This document shows positions 1-12,300 of a stretch of DNA of 64,000 bases, piece by piece. The stretch's first letter is position 1; each line of letters opens with the position of its first letter. Below the pieces are notes generated by a model, which ran no database searches, was not told the DNA's origin, and saw only the letters and a list, made by a program, of their open reading frames with translations. Made by a program: the position numbers and the translations under genes. The stretch spans positions 111,798,855-111,862,854 of the forward strand of contig JAKGHH010000002.1 of NCBI GenBank assembly GCA_022828595.1. Reading direction: 5' to 3'. The stretch is from Nelumbo lutea. Its lineage: Eukaryota; Streptophyta; Magnoliopsida; Proteales; Nelumbonaceae.

Positions 1-2315
1 TTGGATTGGATTAGACATGGCCCAGCCATTGGATTGGGTCAAATTGAATCAATATCTACTAATCCATTGGTAGGTGTCAATGGACCAAATTTGAGTTAAA
101 ACCAATTTAAACAGTTGAACAGTCCAAACATTGAATTGGACTGATCCAAATGCTCCAAAATATTCAACGCATTGGATTGAACCTGATCAGATTGGACCAA
201 ATTTAATCAAATTGAGAAAAGGTACGCTAATGGTTGATTAATGAATTAGCAAAGCACATTAGCTGCATCGTCCAATGAAAAACTAAACTCGATTGGTCAG
301 TGTGTCAGTGTATGGGGTTTCAAATCGTATTTAATTAAGGACATGGATATCAATAACTATACATAATCAGATTGAAAAGAATTATGGATTATGGATCCAT
401 CAAGATTCGGATCCGGTGATAGTTGAGTACAGGTGAAGCCAGCGATTAGTCCAAATTCAACAGAATCAACTTAGGCTGATAATTGCGACCTTCCAACCTT
501 ATAATATGATTTTCAATTTGCTAGCCGCAATCTACTTCCAATATTGAAGGCAAAAGCTATCTTCCGATCAACCGAAACTCTATTTTAAAAATTTTTTTAT
601 TAGACAATTGTAAGAGATTATGATATGACTTCTTCAGTCGTTTAAAACCACTATATCATCCCAACTGAAACCGGATTTGCTCATACTTCTGACATCAACG
701 TTACAACACTTTCAACATTTTCCGTATTTGTATCATCCCAACCGAAACTCTATTTATTTAGTACATGTGTTTTGTATTCTTTTTAAATTGAGTCTAAGGC
801 TCCATTTGTTTGTGATACAAACGCTGAATTGGGGTATTTATGTACCTCGACTCGCGTTTGCGGGCACTAGTTTGATAAATAAAAAAAATAATGATTATCA
901 AATAAAAAATATATTTTCTGATACTTTTATACTCTGAGTATCTATTTTTTGGATACAATTTTGTGCCCTTCTGATAATTAACTTTTTGACCAAAGTTAAG
1001 GCATTGAAACAAGAGTCATAAGATAGTTGTAGCATTTAATGATGGGCCCACACTTTGCACCAATTTCAAAAAACAAGATAATTGCAAAAAATGGTTTAAA
1101 ATGTGAATTATGTCTACATTCATGAACAGAAATAAGGATAAATACACGGTGTACATATTTATATTTGCATTGCAACCAAATGCAGCCTAAGGCTCAATTA
1201 GGAGAAAAAATACAACTACATAGAGTGCATAGTTTTGTAATATTTTGTATGTATTAATACTGTAAATATTTGCATTTGTACTGTTTCGCTCCTTCCAAAC
1301 TGAACCCAATGTACAGCTGCAATGTGCTGTGAAGTTGTGTGGAGGAACAAATCCAGATTCAGCTCCAAGTAAATCAGTGACCCTTAAAATCGATATGTAT
1401 TGCATCGGCATGTTACAATATTTTAAAACTTTCACACAACTGGCAAAGAAACTGGGAAAAAATTTCTATAATAGGACGAAACCCTAAACTGGGAGTGTGA
1501 TGCCTAATACCTTAATGATCAATTTTACATGGGGTTAAGGGATATTTTGCTTTTCTGCTTTATGAATTTCCATGGTGCTAGAAAGGCAATGATACCCATA
1601 ACATTTTAACCAATCAGAAACCCACGTGAATTTGAATGAATGCGAGTTGATTGATTATGAATCGGATGATACTGGTTGATTGATTATTAGTTTTCACGCA
1701 ACATTTTCCGCACTATAGTTGGATTCGATCGATTAGCCTCTACACTAGCAGATATATAAACCCAAGTCCCGCTATTAGGAAATGACAATTGCTAGGTCGA
1801 TTACAAAGCCAGAAGATCCTCCATCACATGGAGAGTGGATTAAACTTTAAAGGTACGCCCACTGGTGATGGTGAGTGGTGACTGGGCGAAAACCCTGCCC
1901 CTGTTTTAGGTTTGAACTTTTAACCAGATCCATGCGAATGTGCGATGATGTCCTAGCCCTATCTCAAGTTGTGATGAAAGCAATATAGCAGCTTCCTTCG
2001 ACTGCACCATTCCTCTATAGCCCTCAAGACAGGAGGGAATGGGCGAACTTGCAATGACAAGTAAAATGAAGCAGTGAGAGACAGAATAAATAACACAAAT
2101 TTCATGGAAAAATAGTGCAGTAGATTCCCCCCCCCCCCCCCACTTCCTTGTCCACAATCAGATAGAGAATAAAAACTAATCCAAATTTATTTAAGCCAAT
2201 TAGATTTTCATTTAGAATTAATATACCAGGAAAAATAAAAAAGAAACCTTACTATGTAAATGATACAAAGTCCACCATGGACATCCACTGATCCACATAG
2301 AAGCATGTTAATGGC

Positions 2316-2459
2316 TATCATTTTGCCAAGCAACCAATCAGTTTGTAACCGTCAGCAATTTCCCTGCAACGAATTCATATACATGTATATCATTTTGCTA
2401 AGCAACCAATCAGTCTGTAACCGTCGGCGATTTCCCTGCAACAAATTCATATAAATGTA
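2316..2459. repeat. 72-bp direct tandem repeat, two copies
   Basis: Units 2,316-2,387 and 2,388-2,459 share 'caaccaatcag', 'gtaaccgtc', 'tttccctgcaac' and 'aattcatat' in register, with a few substitutions. A short plus-strand ORF that appears to have an internal peptide repeat (SNQSVCNR) is only the translation of this tandem duplication. Confidence 0.85.
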
Positions 2460-2693
2460 AGTGCAGTCCAATATCTATGATATTTCTAAGATATTTCTAA
2501 AAGTGCTGGAATAAGTAACGAGGCAGGGAAGAAACAATTTCTCCAGATAATGTTCCAGTAGCTGTAAACATGATTTTTTTCTTTTAAATCCCAAAACTTA
2601 CTCCAGTGGAGGAACAACCACCGTAAAATAACGAGTGCATAAAGAAAAGGAGAAGAAAAACAAAAAAGATAGTGAATAGTTATATATTTACCA

Positions 2694-2800
2694 TAAGGCA
2701 GCCCAGTGCACGAGGCTCCCACCAATGTAGGGTCTGAGGAGGGATAGACGTATGCAGCCTTAACCTTGCACAGTTTCTCCGTGAAAGGGTAAGGCTGCAC
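2694..2800 (+). repeat. Au-like SINE fragment
   Basis: The stretch has 'gcagcccagtgcacgaggct', 'gggtctgaggaggg' and 'cgtatgcagccttaaccttg' in this order. This resembles the body of the Au family of plant tRNA-derived SINEs as I remember it. It lies in or just beyond the NOT3 3' UTR, in antisense orientation to NOT3. The ends and any target duplication were not resolved. Confidence 0.55.
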
Positions 2801-3244
2801 AGTGTTAAACAAAAATAAGTGTGATAAAATAATTCTCCGTGAGAATTATTGACATATGATCCATTAACAGGATCAAATGGGCCAGCGATTGAACCTGCTG
2901 AGTTACCAGGTCTTTATTTTTTGTTTTTTTGCGACAGGGGTGAAACAGACATCTGGCCAGGTTACAGGTCAAACTGCTGGTTCAACCATGGGTTGAGAAG
3001 TTTGGAATAAAGGAGGACCAGAACTTTGTTGATGACATGCCATGTTTACTAGTGATTTATAAAAAAATCTGTTATCTGCCCTAGTTATAAAGAAATATTA
3101 TACACCAGCTATGATGCATCAAAATTACTGCTTTAAACCAAAACGAGAATAAAAAGTAGAGATGAGATTATAATGACACTCCAAGTTTTGCATACTGAAA
3201 GTTTCACTTTACATGTATGTGGTTCTTCGTTTTCTGCAGGTACT

Positions 3245-3311
3245 CTATACAACAAGCTCATCTTCAAGGTAACTGTACTCAAAAGTGAATTCAGTCTTAA
3301 TCCTTTGGCAC
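3245..3311 (-). CDS. NOT3: NOT3 window exon 12 (last coding exon)
   Basis: This exon is 67 nt. Its first base completes the split Trp codon, followed by [20 protein letters not shown], then V and TAG. This is the strongly conserved C-terminus of NOT3. The acceptor is CATATGCAG. The exon sits 11.2 kb from its neighbour because the intron has taken in a LINE and a copia element. Being so short, it is easily missed by automatic annotation. Confidence 0.95.
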
Positions 3312-6300
3312 CTGCATATGAACATTGACAAGTCATGAGTACCAGAGTTCCCAGATTTGGAATACAAACCAAGACCTTGTTCAAGACTGGATATTAAATC
3401 AGTTCATCCTCATTAATTAAATGTAACAAGACCAACACTTACGAAGTCCATAAAATCCTTCCCATGGTTTTCAACAATCCATGGAACAAAAGAATCAGAT
3501 TTTGAATGAAACAAAAGATTGCCTAACCTCACAGGTAAGGCTCATTTTGTGGGGTGAACCTCACCTCACTTGTATATTTGAATGGGCCTGGCCCGAAAGA
3601 TTGAGCTCGATGCATGTAAATTGTTCAAATTAGGAACCTGTATTGCACCCCTGGTTTGACATATTAACCTTGAAGTTGATGTTTAAATAGATGATTTAAG
3701 ATACTCTAGGTTGTAGCTATGATGTTTAAGAGTCAAAATAGTTTAACTTACTACATCCTTTGTCTTAAATAAGATGATTCTCAAACCAACCGGTTAATGG
3801 GCCTTTTGAAATATTTAATTTCTTTGAGAATTTAGATTTTCATAAATTCTTAGATATTATTTTTCCCAGTTTTCCCTCGAAGTGGTACCCACTTATAAAG
3901 AATTTTTTTTTTGAGAAAGGTAACTATTTCTTCTTTTTATCAATTACTCCAAAACTTTATTAATAAGAGCAAATATTAGTAAGTACTACTGATTCAATAC
4001 AGTTTAAAGTTCGTGAGACATTGTTGTCAAGGCGACGCCTAGACAATAAGGCATTCTTGGAGGGTCGCCTCCCCCAAACACCTACATATTTATATCTTAT
4101 GTTAACAGTAGTTGTACAATAGATATTGTTACACTAAATTATTCAAATTGTGGGTTTATAGCATTAATATCGTTATTCTTATACTAGTTTCTTTTTGTTA
4201 TTTTCTTATTTGTTTGGGTTCAATCGAGACACAAGGCATTGACATATTCTTGAACCCTTTAGGAGTTTAAAACCTGGATTGATAAGTAAAAAATAACTTG
4301 AAGGTTTTATCCAATTGACACACAAGAGCAATCAATAGGACTTCTTAGGACCAAAACAAGGGCTCAACCTTTATGTTTTGTATGTTTATTTCCTTTCTTA
4401 TTTTTTTACTCATAAGTATGTTCACTTTCTATCTATTGATATGGGGCTTATACTTATTTCATGAGAATTACGGTGATTATTGGTTAAAGATCGCTACTTA
4501 TTACTATGAAACCTAGGGATCTACCTAGCATTTATATTTTTTATTTTAAAAAACTCATTGCCTAGATTACAAGGCGCTCCCCTATCACCTAGCTGGCCTT
4601 GGCGCCTTGAAAACTATGTCGTTAGAGATAAAACCTCTTATCTCTCCCCCAAAGTGCCCCAACTTCCTTGCAATTGTGCCCAAAACAAAGAACCTCTCTC
4701 AACCCACTGTTTGGCAAGTGCATCAGCTACAGCATTAGCATTCTGCGTAACCCACCCTATCCTTACTTCCATATCTCTAGTTAGCCACCTGCTTGGCAAG
4801 TGATCACCAATGTTGGATCTCCCTCGACAATTAGCTTGCTGACTCATTGTTCTCACCCTTCAGCTTCCATTACAGCCATTACTTCTGCTCTCAATGAATT
4901 TCCTTCCCCAGCCAGTCCAGAATATAGGGCAATGATCTTACCCTCATCTCTAAATACACTTCCAATGCCAGAAGGTCTTGGATTTCCTAAGCAACTACTA
5001 TCAAAATTGAGTTTAATAAATCCTCTATCCAGTGGGCTCCAATGGTGACTTGTGACAATCTTATGAACAGATGAATCCGCCACTGCCTTCCAGTTTCTTA
5101 GTAAATCATTTGCTGAAACACATGAGAAACCCTCCAAGGACTTCAACCAATGCGCCACTTTTATTTTAACTGCTTCAAATACTTATTTACTTCTTTATCC
5201 AGAAAAAAATCCTTGAGTTTCGCTCCTCTCAAATCATCCAAAGAGTAGCTGCTCTTAGGCATCTCCACATAATTCCCCTCTTTTGCAGTCAAGAGAAAGT
5301 AGTTGCATCAAACATGCTTTGTACATCCGTAGGAGGATTCCACCTGCACCCAATCAAAGAAAAGCACCATTCCCAAACAAAGGTAATAAAAAAACATGAA
5401 ATAAATAAGTGATAGCAACTCTCACCATCAGCCTTACATAACACACACCAGTAAGGGGATAAACACCAACTAGGCCACTTTCATTTAAGTAAATCAAGGG
5501 TGTTACTCTTTCCATGTACAACTTCCCAACAAAAAGCAGCAATCCTTGGTGGAATAGGTCTGCACCACACCTCTTTTGCAGCAAAATATGCAGAGTACTA
5601 GAGGAGGGCTGTAACAAAGTTTTGAAGAAAGAACAAAGAGAAAGAACCAGAGGTAGTACAAGTTCAAATTTGGCTATCAGGTAAGGACACTCCCTCTAAC
5701 AAGTGCGACAAGTTAAGCACACTCTGAAGCTCTGAATCTCTGATATCCCTTCAAAAACCCAAATTCCAGTTGACCCCATTGTTTGAATATGACTGAACAA
5801 AGAACTTGGATATTGGCTCATTTTTAAATCTTGAAAGGGCATATAGCAAGGGAAATTGATCATTTAGAGGGGAGGTCTCAACCCAAACATGTTCCCAGAA
5901 TTTTATACCATTAACATTACAAGGATTGTACCTGATAAAAGGGAGGAACAAAGGTAGGGTTGCACTGATAGCCTTCCGAGGTGAGTTCCGGGTTGCCTTA
6001 GGCAGCAGACCAGCATTCCATCCATTGTCTAAGAGCCCATGAATGCTCACCATCACTTTTGTCCACAATTATCAATATCTTGAGGCAATCTCTGTAGCCA
6101 CTTCCCAAGTAGAGCTATGTTCCTTTTCTGTATATTCCCTAAACCCATCCGGTTCTGCACACAATCTCTCAATTTATCCTGTGATCTTTCTTTTCCTCCC
6201 TTAGCTCCCACAATAAAAAATCCCTCATCTTCTCTATTCTTTTACAAACACTAAGTGGAGCCTTGAAGACTGACAAATAATAAACAGGTTGATTAGCTAG

Positions 6301-9300
6301 GGTTTAACTGATCAAAGCGACCCTCCCACCTAACAACAAATATCCTTTCTACTAGATAGCTAACTTTTTGGAGAACCTCTCTAACACTTCCCAAAACCCA
6401 ACTTCTTTTGGATTAGCTAAAAGGGGCAAGCCTAGATAGGTTAGAGGCCAAGACACAACACTGCAACTTAATATTTCTGCACATTCTGCCAGCTCCCCTT
6501 CCCCCATGTTGACTCCAGCTACACAGCTCTTACCAAAATTAATCTTTAGATTTGACATCCTTCCAAAAAGCTGCACTGAAAGCTTTTAATTTCTTACCCA
6601 TTCCAGCTCATTTCCTTCAGAAAAGGGAATGGTATCATCTGCAGATTGTAAATGGGTAATAGGGACACCACCTTTTCCCACTCTCCACCTTCTTTCACTT
6701 GTAATGGGTCGGTTTGGATTTTATGTGTAATTTTAATATATTTTTTATCACAACGTTAATGGTTGAGTAAATCGTACCTGACAAATGGTCGACCGTGCAA
6801 CCAAAAAACGAACTCCAAACATCTTAGAAATGGCACATCCAATATGATTCTGCTTAGAGCATCAACTATAAGTGTGAATGGAAAGGGGGGAAGGGGATCT
6901 CCTTGTCTTATCTCATGTTTTAGCTAGAAAGAAGTCTGCCACTGTGCCACTAACTAAAATTGAATAATGGCAAGTATTTAAGCACCCCAAAATCCATTTA
7001 CACCACCTCCCACCAAATCCACATTGCCTCAAAACCTCAATAAAAAGGTCCAATCAACTAAATCATAAGCCTTTTCCAAGTCCAGTTCGCAGATTATTCC
7101 TTTTCTCCTTGATCTCTTCATTTCCTCAACACATTCATTAGCAATTAGAATTTGATCAGTGATTTACCTATTCTACACAAAGCCCCTTGATTGGATGTAA
7201 CAATGCAGGGGAGAACTTCCTGAATTCTTAGAGCCAACACTTTACCTATTCACCAAGCCGATAGGTCTAAAATCCTTGGGATGGTCGGCTCCATTTCTTT
7301 TAAGAATCAAGGCAATAAAGGTAGAGTTCAATCCTAGATTTATTATTCCCCTTTCAAAAAAATTCATCAAAAGCCCACATCAAATCATCTTTCAGCACTA
7401 CCTAACAATCTTGAAAAAAAACCATAGTAAAACCACCTATGCAAAGGTTTTAAACTAGGCCCTTCGATCATCAGGCTAAGGGTAAGATCCTCTAATAAAT
7501 TTAGAATATTGCAGCACATCTTTTTTGCCTTTCAAGCTTCTTTGTCTCCTTACTTGTGCTTCCCAACTTTCCTTGTTGCGCAACCTCTCGCGTTCTGCCA
7601 CATGGTCTGTCTTCTTTCTTGTTAGAGTCCTCTTCCCCACTGGCACACCCTTCCTTCCACCATCAGGCTTCAATGGAAGAAGCTATCCACACCTTGAAGG
7701 CCATCCCCTCTATCATTTGTGGTATCTTTTCCGTCTTTGCCCCAATCAATTTCATTCTCACTGCTTGAAGGTCTGAAGAATTAAAGGAATCTAGTTCTTC
7801 TCCACTTCGACACCTTACTTATAACCTCCTCTGACCAAAGATGGAAAGTGAGTCCCAATAGTTTCAGGTCGATGGTGGTTGTTGACTCCAAGAATTTTTC
7901 ATTGCTAGAAAAGGCCCAACGCTGAATCGTGATCAGGCCTAATTCAGTCTCCACTGATCTTGTTACAAACTCTGATTGCCACTGTGGACAGATTAACAAT
8001 GCCTTGTTAGTCTCAAATGGAACAAACTCCAATTCTTCAATACACTTTACCCTTTCAATGTCTTCCGCCAGCCTATTCCAATACTTAATCTCCTTATTCA
8101 CCGAAATCATCAGCTTATCTTGACAAAATTCTTTAGGGCCATAAACCCAAGATTTCAGCTGCACCACTTCTAATGTATACTGCACTTTCTCTCCACTTTC
8201 CAATGGCATCTTAGAGCTCTCCATAGGTTCTTCGCATCTTGATTCAGCTACCTCTGCTTTCCACGAGGTCTCCTTTAAATCCTTCTGTGACACCATCTTG
8301 AACCATGAATATTCCTGTACCGCCTCTGCTAGTAACAACCACCCACAGAAGCATTTATTCCCTTTGGAAAACATATAAGTTGTCTTCGTCCTTCTCTGTA
8401 ATACTCATAGAGCCCAATGAAGCGGACATTTCTGTTTTCTCTCCTAACTGCAAAGTATCTCCTACCTTCTTCAATGCGGCTAGGTTTCCACTCCTTCCTG
8501 GTTCTAACTCTTTGGAAACATGAAACAGCTCTTCCTACTAGAAGCCTAGAATCAAGGAAGCTTTCCTCAACTCTACAATCTTCAAAGCTGCTACATTTCT
8601 TGTTCACACTCTTTCCAGGATAAGAGTTTTAGCCTCAATCTTCAGAACCTTCAATTCCTTGCTGGTACAAACTCTCCCATCTCTTTATCGCAACTAATTT
8701 CCTCCAACTCTCCCATCATTGTCAAGAAAGGTAACTATTTCATTAAGAGCAAAAAAGAAATTTACATTCTGCTCAAAGCTTATATTCATGGTGGTTTTCC
8801 TGAGAAATTCTACATTAACATCCTCTCCATCTGCTGCTCCATTAACCTTTTTTCTACAACATCCTCTCCACATATTCATGGTGGCTTACATTTTTCATCT
8901 CTAACATCCTCTCCATCTGCTGCTCCATTAACCTTTTTTCTACAACATTCTCTCCACAGATTCATGGTGGCTTACATTTTTCATCTCTTAACACCTTCCT
9001 TAGCAACAAGCCAAAACAGAATTTTAACCAAAACTTGGTTATCCACAAATGCTCTTTGTTAGAAAAATACCCGATCTGATACTCTATCCTTTCTTTATAC
9101 TTCAATGTAAACAATATTCTGCTAGTATTGCTCACCTTTTGATCTACGTTATTTCTTATGATATATTACCCTTTTCATGTCATGCATTTCTTTCTACTAT
9201 TTGTTTTTTGCTATTTCTAAAGTGTTGCAAAAGCCATTACCCACTTTGTTTCTTGCATTCATTCAAGACATTCCCTTCTCTTCTTGTTTCCTGTTTTATA

Positions 9301-12300
9301 TTTGATTTCTTATAGCAACTTAGTCATGTGCTGGTATGAGGTTACACAGATGGACCACATCAAATAGTCAAGGTTGCAATCTCTCTCTAAGAAACAAAGA
9401 CTGTCAATCCCCGGCTCAGTCTATCCAAACTAAATGTTCTATATCATTCTTTTATTGCATATACGAAATCTATTTTAGTTTATACATGAGATTGCACTAA
9501 TATCATAAATCTATGATTTTTCTGTGGTCAACTAGTCAGCATTTAGACATGACTAGTCATCACCTGACTACATTCACAAAACTGCTTTCAAGTGCCTTGT
9601 CAGTAAGGGTGATCATGGGCTGGACCCAGGCCAGGCCTGGCACCTGGACTTCAAGGATCCAGGCTAGCAACGATAAACCCTACTTGTGAGCATCTAAATA
9701 ACATGAACAAGCTTTGCACAAAAATTTCAACTTGATAAATCATTACAAAAGTAGAAATCGATAATTGCAGATTTAGTCGAGTTTCTTGTGAAAGGAAAGA
9801 GGGGGAAGATGAAGATTTCAGCAGTAGAGAAGAAAGGAGAAGAAGAAAAGAATAGGAAGTCAACCAGGATTGTAAAATTAACCCTAGCCGCCTACCTCTC
9901 ATTATATTTATACTTAACTTAAATGATGAGATATTACAAGGATGCCCTTAGTAGGGCGGCTACTAATATAGCTGAACAGTCACAACTTAAAAAAACATAA
10001 ACTAATGGGCCTAAAGCCCAACGACTTCCTAGCTAAATAAAAAACAATTCGGACCAACTCAACACTCCCCCTCAAGTCGGGAGTAAATGTCACACAATCC
10101 CAACTTGCGTGGATCATGCTCCAGCTTGTTCTTTGCAACACCTTTTGTGAGAACATCAGCGAGCTGCAGATCAGAAGCAATGTATGGAAGACAAACTTCT
10201 CCAAAAGTTACCCTTTCTCTGATAAAATGTCTATCCACTTCAATGTGCTTAGTTCGGTCATGTTGGACTGAGTTATGGGCAATGTTAATTGTTGCCTGGT
10301 TATCACAGTATAGCATCATAGGTTCTTCTGCTTATACACCAATTTCTTCTAACAGGGAATGGATCCAGAGAAGTTCTGAAACTCCATGTGCCATGGCCCT
10401 GTATTCGGCTTCAGCACTTGATCTTGCCACCACTTTTTGTTTCTTACTCTTCCATGAGACAAGGTTACCCCCAACAAGGGTGCACACTCTTGAAGTTGAT
10501 CTCCTGTCATCAAGGCATTCTGCCCAATCTGCATCTATATAAGTCTCTAGTTTCAACTATCCATGATCAGTAAACAATATGCCTCTGCCCGGGTGTCCCT
10601 TCAGATAAGCAAGAATCCTCTCAACTGCCTCTCAATGCTGGACTTGTGGAGCATGCATGTATTGACTTACTACACTTACTGCATAGGAAATGTCTAGTCT
10701 TGTCATACACAAGTATGGCAGCCGACCCACAAGTCTCTGATATCTCCCAATGTTCTTTACCGGTTCACCTTCTGATGCACTGATTTTATGGTTTTGATCA
10801 ATAGGGGTGTTGATTGCCTTTGTTCCAAGCTTCCCTGTCTCTTGAAGAAGATCCGAGACATACTTCATTTGAGAGAAAAATTCCATGTTTTGATCTTGCA
10901 ACTTCAATGCCTAAGAAGTATCTCAGTTCTCCAAGATCCTTAATTTCAAATTCTTTATGTAGGTTCCTTTTCAGACCATCAATCTCACTCGGATCATTCT
11001 CGATGACAACAATATCGTCCACATAAAAAATTAGGACTGACACCAAAGATCCCCTTTGCTTCACAAACAAAGTGTGACCGGATTGAGTCTGAGTGTAGCC
11101 AAAAGCAATCAAGGCCTTTCTGAATCTGTCAAACCATGCTCTGGGAGATTGTTTCAAGCCATAAAGTGACTTCTTAAGCCTGCATACCTTACACTTTTCA
11201 ATATCATTGTAAAAACCAACAGGAAGATCCATATACACTTTTTCTTGCAGATCCCCATTTAGGAAAGCATTCTTCACATCAAGTTGAAACAAGGGCCAAG
11301 AGTATGAGGCAGCAAGAGAAAGAAGTATCCGAATAGAGGTCATCTTTGCAACTGGTGCAAAGGTCTCTAAGTAATCAATGCTATAGGTCTATGTGTACCC
11401 TTTTGCAACAAGTCTTGCCTTGTACCTTTCTATATTTTCATATGCCTTATATTTTACTGTGTAAACCCATCTACATCCAACTGTCTCCTTGAGAGGAATA
11501 TGTGCAAAGCAGACACACCCAAACACCCTGAGAGGAATATGAAACATCTCCCCCTAAGGAAAAAGGAGACTGAATGGGGTGCTGAATCCAAGTATACGAG
11601 AGGGCACCCTGTTAATCAGATATACTACTGTGAGAACTGTAGATGTGATCATCATGCTTCTTGCAATCTCAACAATGTGTCTGTTCTTCCTTTCTGCAAC
11701 ACCATTCTGTTGTGGACTATAGGGACAACTGCTCTAATGGGCAACACCATATTCTAACAGATATGAGGCAAGGTGTCTTACAAAATATTCCATGGAATTG
11801 TCGGATCTCAACACCTTTATTCTTGTTCCAAACTGTGTTAGCACCATCTGATGAAATTGCCTCACCAAGGATGGTACTTCATTGCGGGATCTCATAAGGT
11901 AAATCCAAGAGTATCGTGAGAAATCATTCACAACTAAGAGAAAATATTGATAGCCTCCCATAGAAGGAACATGGTAAGGGCCCCACACATCCGAATGAAT
12001 TAACATCAAAAGTAGAACATCTTTTATTACTAGGTTTAAATGAATGTTTACAATGCTTTCCAAGTTGACAACCTTCACACTCTAGACTTGACAAACTAAC
12101 AGACTCTAAATGCTTTGGAAACAAAAAACTCAAAGAAGAAAAAGGTAAATGGCCCAAACGATTATGCCAAAGCATAATTTGACCCTCTGACCCTGACTCA
12201 CTATCCCTGCTGACATGATGACTCTGATGAGGGGGAAGTACATCCAGGAGGTAGATTCCATTTACTTCACGACCACTCCCAATCGTCCTCTTTGAATCTA

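Larger units (their letters stand above)
1..3244. other. Region downstream of the NOT3 stop (3' UTR and flank)
   Basis: No coding region could be supported here. The NOT3 3' UTR must begin at 3,244 and run leftwards; the first AATAAA on the minus strand lies at 2,913-2,918, a possible but unproven poly(A) signal. Bases 1-500 are rich in variants of 'attggattgg', suggesting a decayed repeat. A C run (13 bases) lies near 2,128-2,142. The ORFs here are short, not conserved to my eye, and overlap the repeats listed separately. Confidence 0.5.
3925..8620 (-). mobile_element. LINE (plant L1 type), decayed, sense to NOT3
   Basis: Minus-strand order: ORF1-like (8,607-7,476), reverse transcriptase remains (about 7,470-6,350), zinc-binding RT-associated region (about 6,070-5,350) and RNase H (5,158-4,638). 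The 3' tail is at about 3,960-3,925 (ATTAATAAAG...TTGAT on the minus strand). The endonuclease domain and the start of the RT seem to be deleted between 7,476 and 7,463. Many stops and frameshifts show that it is dead. A TIR-like element at about 4,015-4,620 appears to split its 3' UTR. Confidence 0.75.

Noticed and set aside
2260..2454. A small ORF with a repeated peptide
   Set aside because: The peptide repeat is just the translation of the 72-bp tandem duplication; no conserved start context or homology.
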